Positions 11,996 through 21,630 of a stretch of 36,678 bases of DNA are shown here, piece after piece (the stretch's first letter is position 1; each line of letters begins with the position of its first letter). The notes beneath the pieces are model-generated. The model was not told the origin of the DNA. It did not search any database and saw only the letters and a program-made list of their open reading frames with translations. The DNA comes from Chara braunii (lineage: Eukaryota > Streptophyta > Charophyceae > Charales > Characeae). The position numbers and the translations under genes were made by a program. The DNA lies in the NCBI GenBank assembly GCA_003427395.1, contig BFEA01000153.1, positions 7,401-44,078 on the forward strand, given 5' to 3'.

Positions 11996-12480
11996 TAATG
12001 TTTCTACAATCTGTTTAATTTTAGCCTCCAACAACCGTTCTCGAGTCGAGACAAAGTCCCTGTCGACCTTCGTCAGTAAATCTTTATGAAACTCGGTAGG
12101 GAAATGACAATGTCCATCGAACAATAAAGTATCAGGTGAAAAAATAGTAGTTGTAACAATAAAGTATCAGGTGAAAAAATAGTAATTATATGTGAGACCG
12201 TGAATCTTAAATACCTTGGCGAATGGAGCATAGTTTGAACTTCCAGAGCCATTAATTCGCATCCTTTTTCAACACATCCATACAGGAAGAACTACTCTAA
12301 CAGAAAATCGGTGATAACCTTTTCGGTTTTCTGACGGAGTGTCCGAGCTTCCACGAATCCTGTTAAGTTATCCCTAATATCTATAATATAGTTCGTATCA
12401 GCCTCTCCTTTAGGCATTTTGACGACAGTAGCTACAAACATAAGTCAACTCCCTAGATCGCTCAAACTTTTGTGTGAATG
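11996..12480 (-). pseudogene. Decayed Ty3/gypsy-type retrotransposon integrase core
   Basis: Between 12,417 and 12,301 the minus strand reads MPKG..., then YIIDIRDNLTGFVEARTL and RQKTEKVITDF. This matches the integrase catalytic core (rve fold) segment usually reading RDDLSGWVEARAL in Ty3/gypsy elements. Upstream, in another frame, a GVDLC-like stretch stands where the first catalytic Asp is expected. Downstream, after a TAG and a frame change, INGSGSSNYAPF falls where the family has a DGGSEN-like second-Asp motif, so that Asp appears lost. A further open stretch (12,118-11,996) gives TEFHKDLLTKVDRDF, followed by TAG. Several stops, frameshifts and an internal 35-bp duplication show it is dead. 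No reverse transcriptase or LTR was found next to it. Confidence 0.6.
12120..12184. repeat. Exact 30-bp tandem duplication inside the integrase remnant
   Basis: A 30-bp string beginning AACAATAAAGTATCAGG at 12,120-12,149 is repeated exactly at 12,155-12,184 with a 5-bp spacer (period 35). Perfect identity inside otherwise decayed DNA suggests a recent local duplication. Confidence 0.9.
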
Positions 12481-13180
12481 ACCAAAGACAACTCATCTCG
12501 TACTCGAGAATATGTTACTATGTGGATTGAGTACAACTGATTGATATTGTGTGATCCTTGTATGGTTAATAGATGAACGTAAACCTTCGACCACATTCAA
12601 CGTTCTTATCCAACACACCTGCTTGCTCCTATTATGAAGGACATCCCGTTGTCGAATACTTGATCAGTCTTGATAAGGCAATCCACCTTGAGAGATAGAA
12701 AATTCGTTTTTCAACAGTTTTTTGTCATGAAGTTGAAACACGTGATACTGTTTAACATTTCTATTGGTTTACGCAACTCTGAAACTCATGAAGGGTCTCA
12801 TTTCTGTAAGCATTACGTAAAGCGTGGCGGTGATGGTCAATCGTAAGACATTGTATGGTCTGACCTCGAGCATAGCAACCATATGTATAATTGATCATTT
12901 TGTACAACTAATTATTTTCACACTGTGGGAAGAACATATTTTAAGATCAAATGTGCCAACAAGTGTTGTAATGATGGCAAATCCAGTAAGGGGTTCAACA
13001 AGTTGAAAGAGACCAGGCATTAGCGTCGTACCGCCTTTCATCATTCACGGGATCTATGAACAACGGTCGGACACTAGTTACGAAAATTGTAAGCAGTAGG
13101 AGCTCATGGAGTTTACGACAAGGGGCGCCATTTTTTTTTTTTTAAGCTAGGGGGGGNGTTTTGTTTTTCTGTAGGAGGGT

Positions 13181-13204
13181 GGGGGTTATCGGAGGGTAAC
13201 CCCC
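13181..13204. repeat. G/C-rich hairpin
   Basis: GGGGGTTA and TAACCCCC are perfect 8-bp arms around TCGGAGGG. The stem sits in a G-rich stretch that could alternatively form a quadruplex on the plus strand. Confidence 0.55.
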
Positions 13205-13422
13205 CATAATTTTTATTTATTTTCATGAATAACTTTATTTTGATTAAAAAAAAGAAAAACAAATCATGAAATCAACCAGAATAAACATTTTCGTTTGTTG
13301 TTTTGTAGGTTATTTCAATTTTTTTCTTTTTTAATGTCATTACGTTGCGGGGCTTGTAGTGACTGTAGCGGGGTGACCCATGAAAAAAAAAACAAAAAAA
13401 ACACACAACACTTTCATGGTTT

Positions 13423-13456
13423 GGCCGTTCACAGGCGCAGAGCCATATGAACGGCC
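13423..13456. repeat. 8-bp stem hairpin
   Basis: GGCCGTTC and GAACGGCC are perfect arms with an 18-nt loop. No neighbouring gene explains it. Confidence 0.5.
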
Positions 13457-14123
13457 GGTCATGTTCACGTGACCCGTGCCAGTAATGTTCATGTTGACGA
13501 CACTGCTAGGCATACATGAGATGGATATAAGCATAAATATTCCTTAAGGTGAATCACAATGTCGAAGGAAATGTCCTTGTCGACCGACGTAGGTGTAGGG
13601 AGATCAGTACCCTAAGTAACGGTTTATGTACGGGTTTGATTTGACCATCGGTACTTAGTACCCCCTATGCTATAGTGTACAAGAAACACCCTCGGATGGT
13701 CTATGTCTCTTATTGCAAGTAAGAGTTCTCGAATATGAATCAGTAGCTTGATGTGGACATGCCCACCTCGGGATGTTGACAACTCCCATGGGTGGAAGGT
13801 AACTAATATCTTGTGGAACTCTATCCTATCATAGGGATCCATGAGAGGTATAAATGACACCTTCGGAAGGAGCGGCGAAGGTTTTTCCTTATGTCGCTTC
13901 CAAGGGCCGAACTCCTACACGACGTGGTCGGGAAAGTGCCCTTGTTGGAACGAATGTGCTCTGCAACAGTACCACGTTTGACTGCAGAATCTTGTGAAAG
14001 TAATCTCGGCAACCGCATGTGTTGTCTCACTTCTATGGCGCTGAGGTTACTACTCCTTTGTCCCATGCCTATGTAACCTCCACTCTTATCTTGAACATTG
14101 TCCTGGCCCTGCAAACTACACAA

Positions 14124-14580
14124 GGATAATTGGTAGAAAGCACCCACACCAAAACCTTTTCGGTTTTGGGCGCCCGAAATTCGACCATTTGGTACTACAG
14201 GCCCATACGTCTTCAACCTGGATGAAAGGCGCGTTCGCATCGTGGCCACATCTCTCTGGGCCCGTTTTTACTCATTAAAGGATTTGGCGCTCTTTTTGTG
14301 CCAGATTCATGAAGCAGTAGGGCCCTTTCTTTTTCAAAATACCGTATGTGGGCCTCTGGGCCTTATTCTATACTTCAGAGATACCACCCTCGGCCTCTTT
14401 TACATCAAAATGATGTGGTGCTGCTATGCGTCAGATTCATGATCCGGTAGGGCCCTTGGAGCGACGTCTGGGCCTGTAGTACCCCACATGGAAGTCATTG
14501 GGCCGGCAGTACCAAACGGCCGAGTTTCGGGCGCCCAAAACCGAAAAGGTCTTGGTGTGGGCGCTTTCTACCAATTATCC
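14124..14580. mobile_element. 457-bp MITE-like element with ~80-bp TIRs and CAA duplication
   Basis: The left end begins GGATAATTGGTAGAAAG and the right end is its reverse complement (CTTTCTACCAATTATCC). Pairing continues about 80 bp inward (to ~14,204 and from ~14,501) with roughly 90% identity, including ACCTTTTCGGTTTTGGGCGC. CAA occurs at 14,121-14,123 and again at 14,581-14,583, a plausible 3-bp target duplication. A second inverted match pairs 14,191-14,211 with 14,464-14,484 (20/21). Internally CAGATTCATGA...GTAGGGCCCTT is directly repeated about 129 bp apart. No coding frame is present, so it is non-autonomous. A 3-bp duplication fits PIF/Harbinger or CACTA; the superfamily is not settled. 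Confidence 0.85.
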
Positions 14581-15655
14581 CAACTCTACTTCTGCTTTGA
14601 TGTGGGTATCTTGGCTCTGCAGCGTTGCTCTCTAGCAGCCTTGTGCTGCATTGAATGTTGAATGCTCCAACACTCATTCCTTTGGTTCAGAACTGCCAGA
14701 GGTCTAGTCTAACCTATGAACGATGGTCCTCGACGGAGGCTCAACTCCTTTTCTACTCTTCGGGTCCCAAAACGACCAGGGTCTACCTCCTGATGCAGCA
14801 GATGCTGTCCCAGAAAAAGACATGGGAGTGGAGTAGGCACTCGTGGACGAACCAGATGTCCAGCCCAACATCGACAGAGAGTTTATTGGTCTCAAAATAA
14901 CCATAAATCTGTGAGTCAGGGCCTACTTGCACTACTTGCAATCCGCCAAAGTTTGGCAAATAGGTCCATGGCCGCCAAGTTCGGCGAGTGGGTCAACGGC
15001 CGCACTTGCTTGCCAAACTTACCAGGGCGAAAAAGTGTGAGCAATTTTAGCGGAGGCCTGCTTTGATCCCACACCACCGCATAGGGATTTTCGGGTTTTT
15101 GCCATAAGAACAGCTGGCGTAGGGGTCATCATAGGCCCCTACCAGGGGTGGGTAAATCCGCCGTGATCCCACTACCGCCCCCATGAAACAGGCCTTGTTA
15201 GGAGGCAAAAAAAACTTAACATGAACCTGTTTGAGTCGCACGACTCCCTATGTTCCCGACATCTTATGGCTGAACCACTAGGATTGGCCGCTGACCTCTC
15301 TACGCTCAGGATGGTATATAGCCCCCCACCCTGAGTCCTGGATAAGTTGGGACGACGACTCGATTTCTAGCAAGACTGTAAGCGTCCAGTCCAAGGGATG
15401 CTGGACCCAGTTTCAAACAGGTGCATGCCCCCACCACATAGGTACTAGGGAGCATCGCTTTCCCACAAAAACATAAAAAAGTACAAGAAATGGAGACTCT
15501 TGCAGCCAGAATGTTTCTGGCAAGCAGACCCTGTTCGTTTTTGACTTTCTCACCTACGTGGCCTGGAAAGATCCGCACTCAATCTCGGTGCCTGATTTTT
15601 TTGGTATGGGAATGAAAACTCGCCAAAGTCTCTCTAAGGGCATAGAGCCTCCTTA
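14581..15655. other. No gene seen
   Basis: One plus-strand frame near 14,730-14,905 reads an acidic, proline-rich peptide with an in-frame TAG, but it is too short to assign. The DNA around 14,930-15,020 repeats a GCCAAAGTTTGGCAAAT / GCCGCCAAGTTCGGCG theme. No domain was recognised. Confidence 0.45.
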
Positions 15656-16411
15656 GACACTCCTCGTGGACCCGAAATCCACACGGAAGTGCTCGTTCCA
15701 CCTGTCCTCGGGGATGATTCGCAAAAAAAAAATTGAAAACAGCACAAGGAAATTTCCTTGTGGCTACGACCAATTTTTTCTAATCCCCAAGGGACCTCCC
15801 GAGGTTCCTCAGAGCACAAGGAAGCGCGGAAGCGGCGAAGGCATGTGTCGACACACAGTTTCGGTTTGAGGATGGTCCAGACGTGGTCCACCGAACGGGA
15901 GCACAGACATCCCTGCCCTCCACCATCTGGGCGCAGTGGGCGGCACCCCAAGGACTCTAAACGGTCACCGTCCGCGTTAGGCCTCCGTTCGTCGAATCGG
16001 GCGTCGCCGACCGGTGTCATGCGGTCTGATGCGCTGGGCAATCTTCGACAATGGTCGAAAATTTGAATGCTTATACGCGCCGGTGCTGTGTTCGACGACG
16101 ACAGTTTTATTTTGGAAGATCGTCGTTTCCGTCGGTTGTCTTTAGGCCTTGCACGTCGGAGAATAGATTTTCCCTCGCTTCTTTTTCTGTCGGAGTTCTT
16201 CGCAGGACGGTCGACCATTGACGTTGAGCTGCTGCCCTTTGCATGACCCTTACATGACCGCCCTGCTGCACAGGTTGCCTCTGCTAGTCCTCACTATCAT
16301 GCCGCTTCTCATGGTTGTCTTCTTCCACGTGTGTTTTGTCGGGCTTCTCCCTGTCGCGGCTTGCAAAAGGAGATCTTCCAAGAACGGCGACAGGATGGAT
16401 TGACGACTGGC
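15656..16411. other. Left end and 5' region of the Harbinger-like element
   Basis: About 750 bp of non-coding DNA between the inferred left end and the first start codon of the SANT gene. It carries the left motif cluster (15,679-15,823). A stretch around 15,695-15,716 pairs as an inverted repeat with about 24,597-24,618 near the right end (18 of 22, TCGTTCCAC...TCC..GGGGA). A GGGACCTCCC motif at 15,791-15,800 and TGGTCCACCG near 15,876 also have inverted counterparts at the right end. Promoter elements could not be identified with confidence. Confidence 0.45.
15679..15823. other. Left subterminal CCACAAGGAA motif cluster
   Basis: Copies are at 15,679 (CCACACGGAA), 15,742 (GCACAAGGAA), 15,754 (TTCCTTGTGG, the inverse, making a palindrome with the previous copy) and 15,814 (GCACAAGGAA). 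The same motif recurs at the right end. Clustered subterminal repeats are typical binding sites for transposase or SANT partner proteins; that role here is inference. Confidence 0.5.
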
Positions 16412-18053
16412 ATGACAACAGGATCGAGCGATTGGCAACGCACTGCGGGGTTTGTGGCGAAGCAAGAGTACGACTCGACGTTGTATGCTCACCTGCCTTC
16501 GCATGAGATTCCTCTGCCGCGTCGGATGACGAGGGGGAAGACGTCAGGTCATCGACTGTGCCGTTGGGAAGTGGTTCCACGCAGGATTGGGCGGCGACAC
16601 AGTCCTACGGTGGCAGGCGGGCAGAGACCCCGTGGCCTTACACTTGGGGATGTGCGGTGATGATGGCAATGCAGCGGTCAATCTTAGCTTCCAGTTGTTG
16701 AGCAGCAGCGGAGCAGCGGCGACACATACTCGCATCATCAATCCCCACCCAGATGGGGATTGCACGGAGCAGACGATGGTTGGTTCGTGCGGGGTGCGAG
16801 AAGGAGGCCTACCTCAATCACTTCGCAAGGGCGGCAGGAATCGAAATGTGTCCTCGAGGCATGGTAGAGTAGGAGTCGGCGAGGATCAACGTCTATGAAG
16901 CTCACCCGGGTCTCCGCGTGGACAGCAGCGACAGGATGACGCGTCCGCAGCAGTTGCGCACGTGGAACGAGATGGCGGGCAGTTGTGCGCAGACTGCAGG
17001 CAAGCCTTGCGTCAAGCTGGAATGGACACAATAACGAGAGGGGTGCAAGGGCTCCACGTCGACGAAGGTAACGATAGGGCTGTCCAGGAGCCCCTCGACT
17101 TCGACGACGTTGACGGTGACGACCATTGCAACTCGGACAATTTGCCTGGGATTAGGCTGCTTGGGAGGAGGGTGAGGAACGACAGTGCGAGTGCGAAAAA
17201 GGGTTCCACTCCGAGAAATCGGAGGAACAAGAAAATGGACGACGACACAGGTGGGAGTGATGGCGATGGCGCTCAAAATTTCTGGTCCGTCGGAGACACG
17301 ATCGCACTCGTGAGGGCGAAAAGGGATCAAGATCCGTATTTCGCAGACATGGGGCAAAATTTCGGCCGCATGAAGACCAGGGAATGGAAGTGGGATAACG
17401 TGTGGTCCAGGTTGCAGAAGATGGACATTACGAAGAAGGTCGTCGACTGCAGGAAGAAGTGTGACAAATTGATGCAGCAATTCAAGAAGGTTCACAAGTT
17501 TTAGCACCTCTCCGGTGGAAAGGACTACTTCAAGCTTGCTTCATCGGCCAAGAGATAGGAGGGCTTCAACTTTGTTATGGACCGGAGCGTGTACGAGGAG
17601 ATGGAGGCCATGACGAAGGGGGATCACACGATCCACCTGAAGAATTTGGCGGACACGGGGGCACCGGGGGGGGTGTAGATGCCGGCAGGTGGGGGGGCTA
17701 AAAAGGAATCCATGGGCAGTGGGGGTGGAGGGGAGCCCGTCGACGAGGAGCATGGGTCGAAGTCAGATTCGACATTCAGCGCAGGGAGCGTCGGCGATTC
17801 TGGGAAAAGGAAGAACATGCGGCAACAAACCTTAGAGGTCGTCCCCGAGGTCATGGACAAGCATGTTGCGCTCATGGCGAACAAGATGGACAGCGCAAGC
17901 AAGCGATAAAGCTCTATGATATTACGACAGTGCGAAATCCTTGAGAGTAAAGTGGACGTGCAGAGGAAACATTATAATGCAGCGGATGAGGTGAACAGAA
18001 TGATGTGCAACGCCCTTATTGAGATAGCAAAATCCATCCGCGAGAGATCATGA
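16412..18053 (+). pseudogene. SANT/Myb-like DNA-binding protein of the Harbinger-like element (broken)
   Basis: Such proteins bind the element ends and help the nuclease enter the nucleus and act. The SANT/trihelix-type domain spans about 17,277-17,501: FWSVGDTIALVRAKRDQD, then MKTREWKWDNVWSRLQ, then CRKKCDKLMQQFKKVHKF, with the spaced tryptophans and the closing Lys-rich helix. After it the same frame continues to TGA 18,051 through in-frame stops TAG 17,502, TAG 17,556, TAG 17,676 and TAA 17,907. The tail includes KRKNMRQQTLEVV and a helix ending IEIAKSIRERS. The front is mosaic. From ATG 16,412 (TGSSDWQRTAGFVAKQEY) coding character passes to frame 1 near 16,526, to frame 0 near 16,612, to frame 1 over about 16,891-16,960 and back to frame 0, with a TGA at 16,896 in frame 0. 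The start is inferred from protein character, not from a ribosome site. Confidence 0.75.
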
Positions 18054-18121
18054 CGACACTACTGTTAAGTGTCGCTTTGGTGTCTTGTCTCGCAGTATAC
18101 TGCGGCTGCGACGATGTCGAC

Positions 18122-18137
18122 CTGTGTGTGTGTGTGC

Positions 18138-18197
<60 letters not shown>

Positions 18198-18316
18198 NNN
18201 NNNNNNNNNNNNNNNNNNNNNNNNNNNNNNNNNNNNNNNNNNNNNNNNNNNNNNNNNNNNNNNNNNNNNNNNNNNNNNNNNNNNNNNNNNNNNTGTGTGT
18301 GTGTGTGTGTGTGTTT
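18122..18316. repeat. (TG)n microsatellite interrupted by a 96-nt assembly gap
   Basis: Long TG runs flank Ns at 18,198-18,293, so the array length is unknown. It begins about 70 bp after the end of the SANT pseudogene. A G-run follows at about 18,324. Predicted Cys/Val repeats here are translation artefacts. Confidence 0.95.
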
Positions 18317-18429
18317 GTGAAAGGGGGGGGGGAGGAGGGGACGCTCGCACGATCGTTTGTGCGGGAGGATTTAACAGATAGAATCTCACAAGAATCTAGT
18401 CTTATTATACGGTCAATGTCAGTATACTC

Positions 18430-18870
18430 TGGTTAATCACATAGATATAAAAAAAAAAAAACTACTTTAGAAAAAGTCTTTGGATCTCAGTAATTTTTTT
18501 ATTTATATGTTGTACCGAACTCACTCTTTATGTGGATTCTCTGAGCTTTTGTTTTGATTGCAATATCAAATCAATCTGTTCCGGAAATTTAGGATTCAAT
18601 AATTTCATCTGAGAGATCCATCGTTGTTGAAATTAAGCATCTATAAGAATGAAAAAATAATGACCTATTTCAACATACATAACCTTAGTACATTTCATTT
18701 CAATTTCAAATTAACCACTTGAACAATGACTCAACCGGTTTTTTATTCAATAACTATAAAAGATAGGATAAATTGTCGGGTTTCTATCCAGTTGATGGTT
18801 TTTTAGATCTTGTATCCCTGACATATGATTAGCAGTTCCGTACTTTTGTTTTCTGTTATTGATCTTCTTC
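18430..18870. other. AT-rich island inside the GC-rich transposon
   Basis: Base composition drops sharply to AT-rich between about 18,440 and 18,870, then returns to GC-rich coding-like DNA. No frame longer than a few dozen codons fits a gene. It could be a nested insertion, an organelle-derived fragment or an intron-like spacer. I could not recognise an organellar gene in any frame, so none of these is claimed. Confidence 0.4.
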
Positions 18871-19005
18871 ATATTCCATGACAGTGCTTCGTCTGTGTTT
18901 GGCGATCTCGAAAGAGACAAAGCCACCTGTTAAAGGGGTTCTGTGGGTTGGGGATTGTGGAGGACGGGGTGGTATTGGTGTTCGGGAAGAGGGGCGGGGC
19001 AGTTT

Positions 19006-19046
19006 GGGGGGGGGGGGGGGGGGAAGTTTTTTTTTTTTTTTTTTTT
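19006..19046. repeat. G18 then T20 homopolymer pair
   Basis: An 18-nt G-run (19,006-19,023) is followed after AAG-type bases by a 20-nt T-run (19,027-19,046). Such pairs are slippage-prone, and their lengths may be unreliable in the assembly. Confidence 0.9.
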
Positions 19047-19365
19047 GGTTCCCTGGGGAGTGCATTGACGTTCGTCGGCAGGGACGTCGAAGGGGCTGTT
19101 GGCGGCTTGGGGAGGGTGGCAATGACAACAGAAGAAAAGTGGGTGCGCATACGCGGTCTGGAATGCTGCGGTCACACGTGTCACTATCGGCGATGCCGCC
19201 AACAGAAGAAGCGACGTTGAGGTTCGTCCATCTGCTTCGTCTCATTGAGGCATCTGCGTCCCGTCCCACATAAAGGTCGTCCGCTTGTGGCATCTCTAGC
19301 ATAAAAGCCCGCCTGACCTGCTGTACAACGAGCACAACCACGAGGGACGCCCTCCAACTTTTCGC

Positions 19366-19437
19366 CTCCTCGCTGCGGACCTCTATCGGCTGCTCACTGC
19401 GGACATCTCTCGCCTCCTCGCCGGGGACTTCTTTAGT
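19366..19437. repeat. 24-bp tandem repeat, three copies
   Basis: Units start at 19,366, 19,390 and 19,414 with consensus CTCCTCGCTGCGGACnTCTn. The exact multiple of three keeps a minus-strand frame open through all copies. It sits upstream of the third transposon gene. Confidence 0.7.
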
Positions 19438-19890
19438 GTCGTCTAGGATCACTGCCGTAGCTCTTCTCGCCTTCTCGTCATGTGGAGATTCGACGCCGTC
19501 ACTCTCCTCGCGTCAGTGCCACGGTGCTCTGTGGACATGTGGATGTCCGACGAGTGAGGACTTTGGGCTAATCTCCGACGGAGCACTCTCTCCTTATCAC
19601 CGCGGATCTGTCTCGCCGCGTGGAGGTTCGACACCTACTCTCTTCTCTTCTTCTCGCCGTGGAGCAGTCTCGCCGGGGTCGTTCTCCTCCTCTCGTACGA
19701 ATGGACACCGTGCTCATCTGTGCACCGAGGACACTTCTTTTTCGTCGTCACAAACGCAGTCGTTGCCACGCACGATCCGTACGTGAGATGCTATTCTCGC
19801 CATATCAGCGGAACTCCCATCAACGGTCGACCCTTTATTCCTGCTCATCCGATCCGACGCCAAACTCGCTTGGAATGGGAAGCACGAAGC

Positions 19891-21630
19891 ATGCCTACGC
19901 GAGCCGGCGCCTGTGGTAAGAAGCGGGATATCGTCCCTCTGGACACTCAAGGGCGGGAAAGGGGTCGGGGGCATGTCCCCAAGACGAAGAGGCTTCGTTC
20001 GAACGATGCTTCAGGAAGCGTGCCTGCTCGTCGACCGCAACATTGGGCGACAACGGGCAAAGGTGACGACAGTGACGTCTTCACGATAGAGGAAGAAGTG
20101 CCAGAGGAGACCGTGTCCGCAGTTCGGGAGAGTGGTCGCCAGCGTTCTTCGGATCACAGCACTGCGAGGAGATTGTTGACGCCTCCACCGGAGGCGTAGC
20201 ACATGAGTGCCCGCAAAACGCGGTCGGAGAAGGAGGATGTCGTCGACATCGGCGGTGATGATGACGAGCCGTTGGAACGACATCGACAACGCAATGTCAC
20301 ATAAGCCACAACAGCGAGGACAGTTAGGGCACGTGGCGCGACTGACGAAAGGCCACCTCAGGGTGGACTGCTTGCCATGCCGTCTCAACCGCGTCTGTGA
20401 GACACGGCTGATGAGGGAGGCTCCATTGAACGCGGCGGGGGGGGGTGGGGCGTCCTGGCAGACGTGCACGCAGTTGGGGACGAGGCGGTCGCTGCTGCGG
20501 GTGCTGGAACTTCAGGCAAAGTGGCACCCGTATCGAGAGTCAAGGAGGAGCTTCTAGCTGTCGGGCGGGAGGTGGCGCGTGGGAAGAAGAGAGGTGATCG
20601 GTAGGATGACGACCCCTTTTTAAGCCGGGTATGAAGGGGAGGCATGGCGAAAGATCTGATCGACCAAGCTCGTTTGTGGGTTGATGACAAAGCTTTCTGG
20701 ACCACGGGCGAGGGGTGAAGACTGTATAACATTGTCCACGAAATGTGATAGTATTTTGTCGCCATCGCCAGCGGTCTTCAAGCGCATGTCGTCCCTCGGA
20801 CCGTCGTCATGCCAAAATCCTACACGAAGCTAAACAGGATTTGCCGATCCCGCATAGCTGCAGCAAGCGATCTGTCGTGCGGCGGCAGTGAAGAATATTG
20901 CTCGACACGTCTTGCACGGCTGGGTCTTCAAGTCCGGGAACCTCCCCAGAGGTTAAAATTTGGCTTTCTAGTACGTGCAAGAGCTCGTGGCGACAAGCAT
21001 TGCACGTGCTATGTGTACGACGAGGAGTCGAGTAACAACGTCAGTGCGGCCGTTTGCGCGCACACAATAGACATGTCCATGGACTTGCCACTGTGGTTCG
21101 CTGGTGTGAACGTCGAGGACAGGCCTGAGGACGACGACATGACGGCGTACCAGGAGTCGACCATCATATGCATCGCACATGCATTCCGCGCCGCGGTTCA
21201 AATGGGTGCGAACGTCGACGGCGGCTTCATCTCACACGATTGTCTCTCGCGGGTTGCTGACTGCTTCAGGCTTTTGTTGGTGGCCAGCATGTGGTTGATG
21301 CGCATGGCGGGAGACAATCTGCACAGCCACTACGAAGCTTTTTACTTTGCGAAGCTGGTGTCGAAGCCCATGCTCGTCGCGTTCATGCATCGCTCCTTCG
21401 AACATCAACCATCAGTCGTCCGCGCCACAAACGTCGTTATGGAGAGGCTTGGGAAGGCAAACACTACCTTGGGAGAGTACCCGAAGTACATCCCCGAATG
21501 GGTATCCTGCGACATTGTCTTCGGGCACGACGCGAGCATAACAGGGCCAGAAGACGTGAAGAGGCTGGATTGGTTGGGTTCCCCCCCCCTTGAGGAGGAT
21601 GACGACGACGCTGGAAAAGACGATGCGTAG
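19891..21630 (+). pseudogene. Third transposon gene: ~580-codon protein of unknown function (broken)
   Basis: A single plus-strand frame carries protein character from ATG 19,891 to TAG 21,628 with no indel that I can see. It has in-frame stops at 20,197 (TAG), 20,302 (TAA), 20,398 (TGA), 20,602 (TAG), 20,632 (TGA), 20,716 (TGA), 20,746 (TGA) and 20,749 (TAG). The first half is basic/acidic low complexity. From about 20,644 a folded-looking domain begins (MAKDLIDQARLWVDDKAFW, IASGLQAHVVPRTVVMPKSY). It continues through TAYQESTIICIAHAFRAAVQ, a Cys/Met/Leu-rich helix FRLLLVASMWLMRMAGD, and FYFAKLVSKPMLVAFMHRSF. It ends in an acidic tail rich in Asp and Glu. The last 273 codons are intact. I know no named domain for it. 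Position between the SANT gene and the transposase suggests it belongs to the element. A captured host gene is the alternative. Confidence 0.65.

Larger units (their letters stand above)
12481..14123. other. No gene seen; homopolymer and hairpin tract
   Basis: A T-tract lies at about 13,131-13,143, then a G-run with an N at 13,157, then A/T-rich DNA to about 13,340. Two clean hairpins are listed separately. Short open frames give no recognisable protein. I could not find the reverse transcriptase expected upstream of the integrase remnant. Confidence 0.5.
18856..19452 (-). other. Minus-strand open stretch of uncertain status
   Basis: The minus strand is open for about 198 codons. The part from 19,452 to about 19,170 has a balanced composition with an eight-residue repeat (GEEARDVR, SEQPIEVR, SEEAKSW) and a segment RRAFMLEMPQADDLYVG, then RWTNLNVASSVGGIADSDT. 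The remainder runs into proline and lysine homopolymers from the G/T runs at 19,006-19,046, so that end is meaningless. Upstream on the minus strand the frame meets a TGA at about 19,516. It could be a fourth broken transposon gene or chance openness opposite a C/T-rich leader. Confidence 0.25.

Noticed and set aside
12300-14580. CRISPR-like or phage-type defence array from the many direct repeats.
   Set aside because: Repeats are diverged tandem or inverted transposon-type repeats without uniform spacers, and the genome is eukaryotic.
15634-16218. 194-codon minus-strand ORF at the left transposon end.
   Set aside because: It crosses the inferred element boundary and the subterminal motif cluster; no domain or homologous character.
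16902-17507. 201-codon minus-strand ORF opposite the SANT gene.
   Set aside because: The plus strand encodes the SANT domain in this interval; the minus frame has no domain.
16412-18053. Alternative genetic code in which TAG and TAA mean glutamine, as in some green algae, because stops fall where Gln is plausible.
   Set aside because: The DUF4360 gene ends in TAA exactly after its canonical C-terminal cysteine, the integrase and front part of the SANT gene show other damage, and TGA stops also occur in-frame. Pseudogene decay is simpler.
18050-18436. Cys/Val or Thr/His repeat proteins across the TG tract.
   Set aside because: Pure translation of a microsatellite and an N gap.
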